Of a stretch of 64,000 nt of DNA, positions 56,542-64,000 are shown in pieces. The DNA lies in contig QBVC01000027.1 in assembly GCA_003058495.1 (NCBI GenBank), positions 62,001-126,000 on the forward strand, given 5' to 3'. The position numbers were made by a program, and so were the translations under genes. The first letter of the stretch is position 1. Each line of letters opens with the position of its first letter. The notes below the pieces were generated by a model. It was not told where the DNA came from and did no database searches. It worked only from the letters and a program-made list of their open reading frames with translations. Origin of the DNA: a gamma proteobacterium symbiont of Ctena orbiculata. GTDB taxonomy: Bacteria > Pseudomonadota > Gammaproteobacteria > Chromatiales > Chromatiaceae.

Positions 56542-58257
56542 ATGAGCAACGTGGCAAAAATCGTACCTGATGGCGCAGAGCTGACAGACGGCTTTCATCT
56601 GATCATGGATGCCTTGGAGATGAACGGCATCGAGAATATCTACGGCCTGGTCGGCATTCCGGTGACTGAACTCGGTCGTATGTGGCAGGCCCGGGGTCAT
56701 CAGTTCTACAGCTTCCGGCATGAACAGAATGCCGGTTTTGCCGCTTCCATCGCTGGCTACCTGACCAAGAAACCCGGTATCTGCCTTTCGGTTTCCGCTC
56801 CCGGTTTCCTCAATGCCCTGACCGCACTGGCCAATGCGACCACGAACTGTTTTCCGATGGTGCTGATCAGTGGCTCCAGCGAGCGGGAAATCGTCGACCT
56901 GCAGCAGGGCGATTATGAAGAGATGGACCAGCTGAACATCGCGCGTCCCCACTGTAAGGCGGCCTATCGCATCAATCGTCCCGAGGATATCGGCGTAGGC
57001 GTTGCCCGCGCTATCCGCGCCGCCGCCTCGGGCAGGCCTGGCGGTGTCTATCTCGATATCCCGGCGCGCCTGTTTTGCGAAACCCTGAGTGCCGAAAAGG
57101 GTGAGCAGTCCCTGTTTGCGCCGGTCGATCCGAGTCCGGTCCAGCTGCCCGGTCCGGATGCCATAGAACGCGCCGCCAAACTGATACGGGAAGCGGAACG
57201 GCCCCTGATCCTGCTCGGCAAGGGCGCGGCCTATGCCCAGTGCGATGACGAGATCAAGGCCTTGATCGAGGAGACGGGCATACCCTTCACGCCGATGTCG
57301 ATGGCGAAGGGTCTGCTGCCCGACACCCACCCGCAATGCGCCTCGGCAGCGCGCTCCATGGTGTTGAAGGATTCCGATCTGGTCGTACTGATCGGCGCCC
57401 GCCTGAACTGGCTGCTCGCCCATGGCAAGGGTAAGACCTGGGGCGGCGGCCTGAAGCAGTTTGTGCAGATCGATATCCAGGCCGACGAAATGGACAGCAA
57501 CGTCCCCATCGCAGCGCCGCTGGTAGGGGATATCGAATCCTGCGTCTCACTGCTGCGTCCCGCCCTGCGCGGTATGCAGAAACCGAGTGAATGGGCCAAG
57601 GCGGTCGCCGAGAAGGCATCCGGCAATCGTCTCAAGCTTGCCGGCAAGCTGACCAAGCCGACCGCGGTGATGAACTATCACAATTCACTGGGCGCGATTC
57701 GCGAGGTGCTGAAGAACTATCCCGATATCACCCTGGTCAACGAAGGCGCCAACGCCCTCGACAATGCGCGCATGATCATCGATCAATATAAGCCGAGGCG
57801 GCGCCTGGATACCGGCACCTGGGGCGTGATGGGCATAGGCATGGGATTCAGCGTGGCCGCCGCGGTCGAGACCCGGGCCCCGGTGGTCGCCGTCTCCGGT
57901 GACAGTGCCTTCGGCTTCAGCGGCATGGAGATCGAAACCATCACCCGCTACAAGCTGCCCGTCACCGTGATCGTGATGAACAACGGGGGCATCTATCGCG
58001 GTGATGAAACCAATGAGGCGAGTGATCAGGCGGCCGTCACCGTGTTCAATTCCAGCACCCGTTACGATCAGATGATGGTGGCATTGGGTGGCGAGGGCGT
58101 TCGCGTCACCACCCCCGAGGAGCTGGCCGAGGCATTGGAGAGATCAATCAAATCCGGTAGGCCCACCCTCATCGACGCCATTATCGATCCGGCCGCCGGT
58201 GTGGAATCCGGCCGTATCGGCAACCTGAATGTTGTGAGCACGATCGGCAAGAAGTAG
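56542..58257 (+). CDS. oxc: Oxalyl-CoA decarboxylase
   Basis: Cytoplasmic thiamine-diphosphate enzyme turning oxalyl-CoA into formyl-CoA and CO2. 571 residues, the usual length. The ThDP Glu is present (Glu61 in RHEQNAGF). [19 protein letters not shown] is an Oxc signature, [15 protein letters not shown] the CoA/ADP region, and [14 protein letters not shown]...NNGGIYRG the cofactor-binding segment. It is followed by frc after 48 bases. It starts at the ATG after GGAGCGAGA. Confidence 0.97.
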   Translation: MSNVAKIVPDGAELTDGFHLIMDALEMNGIENIYGLVGIPVTELGRMWQARGHQFYSFRHEQNAGFAASIAGYLTKKPGICLSVSAPGFLNALTALANATTNCFPMVLISGSSEREIVDLQQGDYEEMDQLNIARPHCKAAYRINRPEDIGVGVARAIRAAASGRPGGVYLDIPARLFCETLSAEKGEQSLFAPVDPSPVQLPGPDAIERAAKLIREAERPLILLGKGAAYAQCDDEIKALIEETGIPFTPMSMAKGLLPDTHPQCASAARSMVLKDSDLVVLIGARLNWLLAHGKGKTWGGGLKQFVQIDIQADEMDSNVPIAAPLVGDIESCVSLLRPALRGMQKPSEWAKAVAEKASGNRLKLAGKLTKPTAVMNYHNSLGAIREVLKNYPDITLVNEGANALDNARMIIDQYKPRRRLDTGTWGVMGIGMGFSVAAAVETRAPVVAVSGDSAFGFSGMEIETITRYKLPVTVIVMNNGGIYRGDETNEASDQAAVTVFNSSTRYDQMMVALGGEGVRVTTPEELAEALERSIKSGRPTLIDAIIDPAAGVESGRIGNLNVVSTIGKK

Positions 58258-58305
58258 ATAACAACGCGGCCTGGGCGCCGCCATAAGAAAACGTGAGGTA
58301 TTTCG

Positions 58306-59610
58306 ATGACAGATAAAGCGCTTAGCGGAATTCGTGTCCTTGATATGACGCATGTCCAATCGGGTCCTACATGCACCCAGCTATTGGCCTGGTTTGGCGC
58401 GGATGTAATCAAAGTCGAACGACCTCACGTGGGCGACGCGACAAGGGGACAGCTGCGTGACATCCCCGATGTGGACAGCCTCTACTTCACCATGCTCAAC
58501 CACAACAAACGCAGTATCACCTTGAACCCGAAGACGCCGAAGGGCAAGGAGATCTTCACCCGGCTGATCGAGGAGTGCGATGTGCTGGTAGAGAATTTCG
58601 CCCCGGGCGCGCTGGACCGCATGGGTTTTTCCTGGGAACGGATCCAGGAGATCAACCCGCGCATCATCTACGGCTCGGTGAAGGGCTTCGGCCCCGGTCC
58701 CTACCAGGATTGCAAGGTCTACGAGAACGTGGCCCAGTGCGCCGGCGGATCTGCCAGCACCACCGGTTTCGACGACGGCCCGCCGATGGTCACCGGCGCC
58801 CAGATCGGCGATTCCGGAACCGGCCTCCACCTGGCCCTGGGACTGGTGACGGCGCTGATGCACCGGGAGCGCAGCGGCAAAGGGCAGCGTGTCGAGTGCG
58901 CCATGCAGGACGGCGTTCTCAATCTGTGCCGGGTCAAGCTGCGTGACCAGCAGCGCCTGTCACAGGGTCCGCTGCGGGAGTATCCGCAGTTCCCCCATGG
59001 CGAGTTCGGCGAGTCGGTGCCCCGGGCGGGAAACGCCTCCGGCGGCGGCCAGCCGGGGTGGGCGGTGAAGACCAAGGGAGGCGGAATCGACGACTATATC
59101 TACGTCATCATCCAGCCCCAGGTCTGGGAGGCCTGGATGAAGACCATCGGACGCGAGGAGTTGATCAGCGATCCCGAATGGGCCACGCCCGAGGCGCGGC
59201 TGCCGAAGCTGGATCAATGCTTTGCAATGATAGAGGAGTGGACCCTGACGAAGACCAAATTCGAGGCGATGGATATCCTCAATGCCCAGAACATCCCCTG
59301 CGGGCCGATCCTGTCATTGCAGGAGCTTGCCGAAGAGCCGTCGCTGCGCGATAACGGCACTGTGGTGGAGGTGGATCATCCCACCAGGGGTCCCTATCTG
59401 ACGGTTGGCAATCCGATCAAGCTGTCCGCCTCGTCTACCGAGGTTGTTCGCTCCCCGCTGCTCGGTGAACACACCGACGAGATTCTGCGGGATGTACTGG
59501 GTTTCAGCGACAACGCTATCGCGGAGGCTCGGGCAGCCGAGGCCATAGGTTCGGAGCATAAGCTCCATGAAGATGAACATCCGGTTCCCATGCCCGAGGC
59601 GGGGGCCTGA
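58306..59610 (+). CDS. frc: Formyl-CoA:oxalate CoA-transferase
   Basis: Moves CoA from formyl-CoA to oxalate, making oxalyl-CoA and formate. A 434-residue class III CoA-transferase. The catalytic Asp is Asp169 ([10 protein letters not shown]), the same number as in the characterised enzymes. The glycine loop GGGQPG that closes over the active site is visible (about 246-251). [27 protein letters not shown] starts the protein. It pairs with oxc in one operon; together they consume oxalate and keep CoA cycling. Confidence 0.97.
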   Translation: MTDKALSGIRVLDMTHVQSGPTCTQLLAWFGADVIKVERPHVGDATRGQLRDIPDVDSLYFTMLNHNKRSITLNPKTPKGKEIFTRLIEECDVLVENFAPGALDRMGFSWERIQEINPRIIYGSVKGFGPGPYQDCKVYENVAQCAGGSASTTGFDDGPPMVTGAQIGDSGTGLHLALGLVTALMHRERSGKGQRVECAMQDGVLNLCRVKLRDQQRLSQGPLREYPQFPHGEFGESVPRAGNASGGGQPGWAVKTKGGGIDDYIYVIIQPQVWEAWMKTIGREELISDPEWATPEARLPKLDQCFAMIEEWTLTKTKFEAMDILNAQNIPCGPILSLQELAEEPSLRDNGTVVEVDHPTRGPYLTVGNPIKLSASSTEVVRSPLLGEHTDEILRDVLGFSDNAIAEARAAEAIGSEHKLHEDEHPVPMPEAGA

Positions 59611-59688
59611 GTTTTTGCATGACCAGGTGTGTAGCCAGGCAAGGTTGTTTCGTTTGTCTGACTGATGCGCAATTGAATTACAGAACAG

Positions 59689-59714
59689 GCTCTGTGTATT
59701 GGGCTACACAGAGC
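59689..59714 (+). other. Strong hairpin between frc and the stress protein gene
   Basis: GCTCTGTGTA-TTGGGC-TACACAGAGC: a perfect 10-bp stem with a 6-base loop. No T-run follows, so it is a processing or stability hairpin or a weak terminator rather than a standard one. Confidence 0.65.
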
Positions 59715-59752
59715 GGTTGAATCTGCATACTCCAGCTATTGAGGTCCCAATC

Positions 59753-60619
59753 ATGTCGATAAAAACCATACTTGTTCCAATCGGCGGGCGTAAGGCAAGC
59801 ATGACAGCGCTGGAACGTGCGTTTGTCATCGCAGAACGGTTTGGGGCTCACATCAAAGCGGTGCATGTGATGGAGCGCGCCTTCGATGCCGTCTCGTTTG
59901 AATTTCACCTCCCGGCCCATCTTCGGGGAAGCGTGGAGGAGTCGTCGGAACAGTCGGCCAAAGTGCAGGCCGATGAGTATCGCGAGGCCTTTGAGGATGC
60001 CTGCAACAAGGCCAATGTCACGATCAGCGATAAACCGACCTCGGGGACTGGCGTTTCGGCGGGATGGCACCAGGAGTTCGGTCATGTAGAGGATGTGCTG
60101 GTACGCCATGCCCGCTTGAGTGATGTGGTGACCGTTCCCCAGCCGGTGATCGCATCCGGTCCTGCCCGACGCTCGCCCGTGGGCAGGGCTATCGAAGCCA
60201 TGTTGTGCGCGACCGGCAGGCCGGTCCTGATCGATCCGCCCAAATGCGAGATCAAACAGTGTAACAGCGTGGCCATCGGATGGAACGAGAGCACCGAGGC
60301 CTCACGTGCGGTGGCGATGACAATGCCCTGGCTTACCGTGATGAACAGGGTGACGATCATCGCTTCGCGGAAGCGGGAAAGAGGGGCGAATGAATTGGCC
60401 GAGTATCTCTCCTGGCATGATGTGAAGGCTGAAATCGCCTTTCTCGATAGCCAGGGTGACAGTGTCGGAGAGGCAATGCTGAACATCTGCAAGAGTACCA
60501 GCACCGGTTTTCTCATCGTCGGCGGATTCAGCCACTCCCGGGCCCGGGAGCTCCTCTTCGGGGGTGTGACGCGCCACCTCCTGGCCCATTCGACCATTCC
60601 CACGTTGATGGTGCACTGA
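59753..60619 (+). CDS. Tandem universal stress protein
   Basis: A 288-residue protein with two UspA domains: the first starts SIKTILVPIGGRKASMTALERAF; the second (about 165-288) ends with the nucleotide-loop type GGFSHSRARELLFGGVTRHLLAHS. I start at the ATG of MSIKT. It lies downstream of oxc-frc with a hairpin between and 21 bases ahead of the lyase gene, so its expression may be partly tied to oxalate use. Confidence 0.87.
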   Translation: MSIKTILVPIGGRKASMTALERAFVIAERFGAHIKAVHVMERAFDAVSFEFHLPAHLRGSVEESSEQSAKVQADEYREAFEDACNKANVTISDKPTSGTGVSAGWHQEFGHVEDVLVRHARLSDVVTVPQPVIASGPARRSPVGRAIEAMLCATGRPVLIDPPKCEIKQCNSVAIGWNESTEASRAVAMTMPWLTVMNRVTIIASRKRERGANELAEYLSWHDVKAEIAFLDSQGDSVGEAMLNICKSTSTGFLIVGGFSHSRARELLFGGVTRHLLAHSTIPTLMVH

Positions 60620-60640
60620 CGCCTGCCGGGAGCTGGGCCC

Positions 60641-61498
60641 ATGCGCAGCCTCCTCTTCGTCCCCGGCAATGTCCAGAGGATGCTCGACAAGGCGTTGACC
60701 TGCAGCCCCGATGCCTATGTGCCGGACCTGGAAGATTCAGTACCCGAAGGGGAGAAGGTGAACGCCCGCCGCATGGTCGCGGCCCATCTCGCAAGACTTT
60801 CAGCACGGGATATCCCGGTCATCCCGAGGATAAATGCATATCGGACTCCCTGGTGTGAAGGGGATCTTGCCGCGCTGGTCGGCCCGAATGTCCATGGCGT
60901 CTCCATCGGCAAGATCGAATCGGCCGAGGACATCGCCGCCATATCGGATGCAATCGCCGAACAGGAGAGGAGGGCGGGCGTTGAGGTGGGAACCATCCGC
61001 CTGCTCCCCTGGATCGAGACGGCGCTGGCTGTGGTCAACTGTTATCAGATCTGCCGCGCCAGTTCGCGGATTACGGCGGTGGCATTCGGCGCCGAGGATC
61101 TGACCGACGATCTGGGTATAGAACGCACGGAGGGTGAGAGCGAGACGGCCTATGCGAGATCCGCGGTCTGCATCGCCGCCCGTGCGGCGGGGTTGGACGC
61201 CCTCGATACCCCCTATTTCCATTTTCGCGACAACGAGGGTCTCAAAGCGAGCGTTGTCGCGGCGAAACAGTTGGGCTTCAAAGGCAAATTTGCCATCCAT
61301 CCCGCCCAGCTCGAGCTGCTGAAGGAGATGTTCTCACCATCCGAGGAGGAGCTGGCCTACGCGCGTCGTGTTGTCGAGGTGTTCGAGGAGGCAGAGAGGG
61401 AGGGTAGGGGTTCGACCTCTCTGCAGGGTAAGGTCATCGACGTGCCCGTCGTGAAACGGGCACGATCACTCCTTCGCTCAGCCAAGCATACCGCCTGA
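60641..61498 (+). CDS. HpcH/HpaI-family CoA ester lyase (malyl-CoA lyase type)
   Basis: A 285-residue CitE-like lyase with MRSLLFVPGNVQRMLDKAL, VPDLEDSVP (metal Asp/Glu), PRINAYRTPW, VEVGTIRLLPWIET and the second metal site AFGAEDLTDDLG. Members cleave or form malyl-CoA, beta-methylmalyl-CoA or citramalyl-CoA. Set beside a malate-type CoA ligase and glyoxylate enzymes, L-malyl-CoA to acetyl-CoA plus glyoxylate is the likely reaction. Direction in vivo cannot be read from the sequence. Confidence 0.85.
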   Translation: MRSLLFVPGNVQRMLDKALTCSPDAYVPDLEDSVPEGEKVNARRMVAAHLARLSARDIPVIPRINAYRTPWCEGDLAALVGPNVHGVSIGKIESAEDIAAISDAIAEQERRAGVEVGTIRLLPWIETALAVVNCYQICRASSRITAVAFGAEDLTDDLGIERTEGESETAYARSAVCIAARAAGLDALDTPYFHFRDNEGLKASVVAAKQLGFKGKFAIHPAQLELLKEMFSPSEEELAYARRVVEVFEEAEREGRGSTSLQGKVIDVPVVKRARSLLRSAKHTA

Positions 61499-61744
61499 AT
61501 GCTGCTGAGGATCCCGCAACAGCGGGCCGACGCGACAGATAAAGACGGTTTTCACGCCCTGGTAAAGGAGTGCGACACCCATGATGGCGGGGATGAGGAC
61601 CGCCATGTGCTGCAGCAGGGAGTAGCCGAATGCTGACGAGATCAACAGTGCCACGCCAAGAGCGATCTGAAAAAGGCTGAAAATGGATTTGCAGTCATTG
61701 GATGAGAGGGCGTTGCGGTTGACGCTGCTGGGCTGCTGATACAT
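61478..61744 (-). CDS. Small membrane protein, YgaP/DUF2892-like
   Basis: An 88-residue protein with two membrane segments (SLFQIALGVALLISSAFGYSLL and AVLIPAIMGVALLYQG). It resembles the DUF2892 membrane module found in YgaP and short rhodanese-linked proteins. It overlaps the 3' end of the lyase gene by 21 bases on the opposite strand. Function unknown. Confidence 0.7.
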   Translation of the reverse strand: MYQQPSSVNRNALSSNDCKSIFSLFQIALGVALLISSAFGYSLLQHMAVLIPAIMGVALLYQGVKTVFICRVGPLLRDPQQHSGGMLG

Positions 61745-62449
61745 TGGTTCAACTCCTAGTCAAATTAAATCACACATCGAGTCTCTGGCTCGAAAGGGCA
61801 GGCTCATGCCTATGTTGCAGTGCAGTATAAAGGACCGTTTGCTGCATTGCAACATCGATTGGCAGGGTAAGTGCCCGATTCAAAATAAGAATATTACTAT
61901 ATAGGGCGCGTCTGATGAATACTGCGACCGCACTCTCAAGCTCCCGCCAATGGAATCTCCCTGCCCATCGGATAGGTGAAATCTATCAGTTGAAGAGAAT
62001 GATGAGATTGATAATCGTCAATGGTCGGTTCGCGTACTCGTTTTCTTCCTGGGCGACCCGACAAATGGGCCGATGCGACTGGCCATGTGCTGTATTTGGC
62101 TGCTGGTTCCGGGTGTCACGCCTCGCCGGGGCGATTGGCTTTCCCTGTCAGCCGGTTGGCTTGTCGCTCCGGCAGGGCAACCGGCCTCAACAATATCTGC
62201 CCTTATATCTGGTATTTGGTATACAATATACTATATATTACTGGTGACAGCAGGAAGTTCATTAGCAGCAAGCAGCCGCGGATGTGGTAGCGCGGGGAGT
62301 GAGGTGTATTCAGGAGATTTGCTTCAAGCAGCCTCATCAGAGACAGGATGACACTATCCTGAAGCGCTGATTCAACTCCGGATTGAGTCTGGTCCCAGCG
62401 CCCAACAGTCGGGCATTAAAAAAGCCTGCAACGAGGAGGAATAGATCTT
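61745..62449. other. Long non-coding stretch upstream of nhaD
   Basis: About 700 bases with no supported gene. It contains a GntR operator (62217-62233) and a small hairpin CAGGAT...ATCCTG near 62344-62361. The frames open here show no protein-like pattern. The leader is unusually long for one gene and may hold structure. Confidence 0.5.
62217..62233. promoter_or_regulatory. GntR operator ahead of nhaD
   Basis: TGGTATA-CAA-TATACTA, with a second GGTAT half-site just left (62211-62215). It lies 217 bases ahead of nhaD. Confidence 0.75.
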
Positions 62450-63859
62450 ATGCGTTATTTGCTCATGTTGATGGCGCTCATCTTTACCGCGACGGATGTT
62501 TGGGCGACAGAGACGGCACATCAGACCCTGTCGCTGATCGATCATAATATCGGTTACTATGCCATTGCCGTCTTCGTCGTCGCCTACCTGCTGGTGATGG
62601 CCGAGGAGTTCACCCACCTGCGTAAATCCAAGCCGGTAATCATCGCCGCGGGCGTGATATGGAGCATGATCGCATTCGTCTATGCTCAGCACGAAATCAC
62701 CGGTGCGGCGGAATCCGCGGTTCGCCACAATATCCTTGAATTCGCCGAGTTGATGCTGTTCCTGCTTGTTGCGATGACCTATATCAACGCCATGGAGGAG
62801 CGCCTGGTCTTTGAATCGCTGAGGGCCTGGCTCACCCGCAAGGGATTCAGTTACCGCCAGCTGTTTTGGATCACCGGTTTCCTGGCGTTCGTGCTTTCGC
62901 CGATCGCGGACAACCTCACCACCGCCCTGCTGATGGGAGCCGTGGTGATGGCGGTGGGCAGGGACAGCCCCAGGTTTGTCGCCATCGGCTGTGTCAATAT
63001 CGTGGTCGCGGCCAACGCGGGCGGTGCCTTCAGTCCTTTCGGCGATATCACCACCCTGATGGTCTGGCAGAAGGGTATCGTCGATTTCTGGACCTTCTTC
63101 CATCTGGTGATCCCGTCCATCGTCAACTTTCTGGTGCCCGCTGCGGTCATGCATTTCGCGATACCGGACGTCAAACCCGATGTTGAGGCGGAAGCCATCA
63201 CCATGAAGCGGGGCGCCTGGATAATCATGGCGCTGTTCCTCTGCACCATCGCCACTGCGGTCAGTTTCCATAACTTCCTGCATATGCCACCCATGGTCGG
63301 AATGATGACCGGGCTCGGTTATCTGCAGATCTTTGGCTTTTATCTACGCAAGACACACCATAAGGAACAGCCTGGCTATAGCGAGGAGAAGGCCAATGAG
63401 ATGGTTGGCGACGTAACGGCCTTCGAGATATTCCGGCAGATCTCGCGCGCCGAGTGGGATACGCTGCTCTTTTTCTATGGTGTTGTGCTCTGCGTCGGCG
63501 GCCTGGGTTTCATCGGCTATCTCGAGCTGGTCTCCTCCATCATGTATATCGATATGGGGCCGACATTTGCCAATACCATGGTCGGCATACTCTCGGCCAT
63601 TGTCGATAACATTCCCGTGATGTTCGCGGTCTTGACCATGAACCCGGAGATGTCAACAGGACAGTGGTTGCTGGTTACCCTGACCGCGGGTGTGGGTGGC
63701 AGCATGCTCTCCATCGGCTCTGCCGCCGGGGTTGCCCTGATGGGCCAGGCGAGGGGAGTCTATACCTTCTTCAATCACTTGAAATGGACGCCAGTGATCG
63801 CCCTTGGATACGGCGCCAGCATTGTGGTCCATATGTGGGTCAATGCCAGCCACTTTTAG
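62450..63859 (+). CDS. nhaD: Na+/H+ antiporter, NhaD type
   Basis: A 469-residue antiporter with an N-terminal hydrophobic signal-like segment and about twelve membrane helices. Recognisable NhaD features: LSPIADNLTTALLMGAVVMAV, VVAANAGGAFSPFGDITTLMVW and a late GILSAIVDNIPVMFAVL, with Asp residues in the membrane that bind Na+. GAGGAG precedes the ATG by about 13 bases. With an operator copy in its leader it may rid the cell of Na+ taken in with the carboxylate. Confidence 0.95.
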   Translation: MRYLLMLMALIFTATDVWATETAHQTLSLIDHNIGYYAIAVFVVAYLLVMAEEFTHLRKSKPVIIAAGVIWSMIAFVYAQHEITGAAESAVRHNILEFAELMLFLLVAMTYINAMEERLVFESLRAWLTRKGFSYRQLFWITGFLAFVLSPIADNLTTALLMGAVVMAVGRDSPRFVAIGCVNIVVAANAGGAFSPFGDITTLMVWQKGIVDFWTFFHLVIPSIVNFLVPAAVMHFAIPDVKPDVEAEAITMKRGAWIIMALFLCTIATAVSFHNFLHMPPMVGMMTGLGYLQIFGFYLRKTHHKEQPGYSEEKANEMVGDVTAFEIFRQISRAEWDTLLFFYGVVLCVGGLGFIGYLELVSSIMYIDMGPTFANTMVGILSAIVDNIPVMFAVLTMNPEMSTGQWLLVTLTAGVGGSMLSIGSAAGVALMGQARGVYTFFNHLKWTPVIALGYGASIVVHMWVNASHF

Positions 63860-63876
63860 GGAATGTCCGATTAATC

Positions 63877-63946
63877 CGTCATTCCGGCGTATGCGGGAAT
63901 CTGTGTGTTTAATTTTCATGGATCCCGGCATACGCCGGGATGACGG
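63877..63946. repeat. REP/MITE-like composite inverted repeat, copy 2
   Basis: A 70-bp element with ends CGTCATTCCGGCGTATGCGG and GATCCCGGCATACGCCGG...GATGACG, the same family as 31711-31790 but with a shorter centre. It lies just 3' of nhaD. Confidence 0.85.
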
Positions 63947-64000
63947 AAGGATAAATATTAAAAAGTCCCTTAGGCGCCATAACAGAGATCGATTTGAATT

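Noticed and set aside
61915..62247. 110-codon open frame and two overlapping frames ahead of nhaD
   Set aside because: Compositions look random, the frames run through the operator, and none has a ribosome site or family pattern.
63860..64000. Terminal hairpins after nhaD considered as a simple terminator
   Set aside because: The segment is a full second copy of the composite repeat at 31711, so it is better called a repeat.

Overview
The window is GC-rich and typical of a gammaproteobacterial chromosome: Hyb-type uptake hydrogenase, PntAB, NhaD, an RND efflux pair, MipA/OmpV porin-like protein and tRNA genes with encoded CCA. My impression is a marine, possibly sulfur-oxidising lineage, but nothing here proves the genus. 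A few stretches (about 6.9-9.9 kb and parts of 11-13 kb) are clearly AT-richer and look acquired.

Layout. 1-2164: end of a [NiFe]-hydrogenase operon (hybO-hybA-hybB, minus strand). 2520-6033: cysS, a secreted lipoprotein between REP-like palindromes, and folD. 6198-6870: tRNA-Pro, a tRNA-Arg(UCU) split by a 269-nt group I intron, tRNA-His and tRNA-Lys(CUU). 6871-11692: an AT-rich island inserted at the 3' end of tRNA-Lys. It has a perfect 47-bp att duplication, a second degenerate copy, and the displaced tRNA terminator just beyond; it carries membrane proteins, a K+ channel and an ImmA/IrrE-type protease. 12111-12766: a toxin-antitoxin pair. 13186-17458: an RND efflux pair, with a second copy of the antitoxin 3' end beyond it. 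17979-22327: convergent ppc and pyk. 22655-25161: a GntR/FCD regulator and a P-loop protein. 25283-33248: assorted genes (deacetylase, phosphatase, NHL protein, MipA, CPBP protease, AraC, cytochrome c, hydrolase). 33288-34136: S-formylglutathione hydrolase.

34306-63859 is the core of the window: a large oxalate/glyoxylate/formate gene set. It contains gcl-hyi-glxR-glycerate kinase, a PanE-like dehydrogenase (candidate oxalyl-CoA reductase), pntAB, panD, a SucCD/MtkAB-type CoA ligase, a two-subunit NAD-dependent formate dehydrogenase, a quinone-oxidoreductase-like protein, a TctCBA transporter, oxc, frc, a universal stress protein, a malyl-CoA-lyase-type enzyme and nhaD.

A 17-bp palindrome, TGGTATA-N3-TATACCA with an invariant GTATAC core, occurs at eight places: ahead of pyk, gntR, gcl, between pntA and panD, ahead of the CoA ligase/formate dehydrogenase operon, tctCBA, oxc-frc, and nhaD. 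A weaker ninth copy lies upstream of ppc. The simplest reading is one regulon run by the GntR/FCD protein at 22655-23347.

Proposed flow (inference): oxalate enters by TctCBA and is activated by Frc. It is either decarboxylated by Oxc and oxidised as formate to NADH, or reduced as oxalyl-CoA to glyoxylate with NADPH from PntAB. Glyoxylate goes through Gcl, GlxR and glycerate kinase to PEP. Ppc, malate activation and malyl-CoA cleavage could return glyoxylate plus acetyl-CoA. PanD would support the CoA pool and NhaD ion balance.
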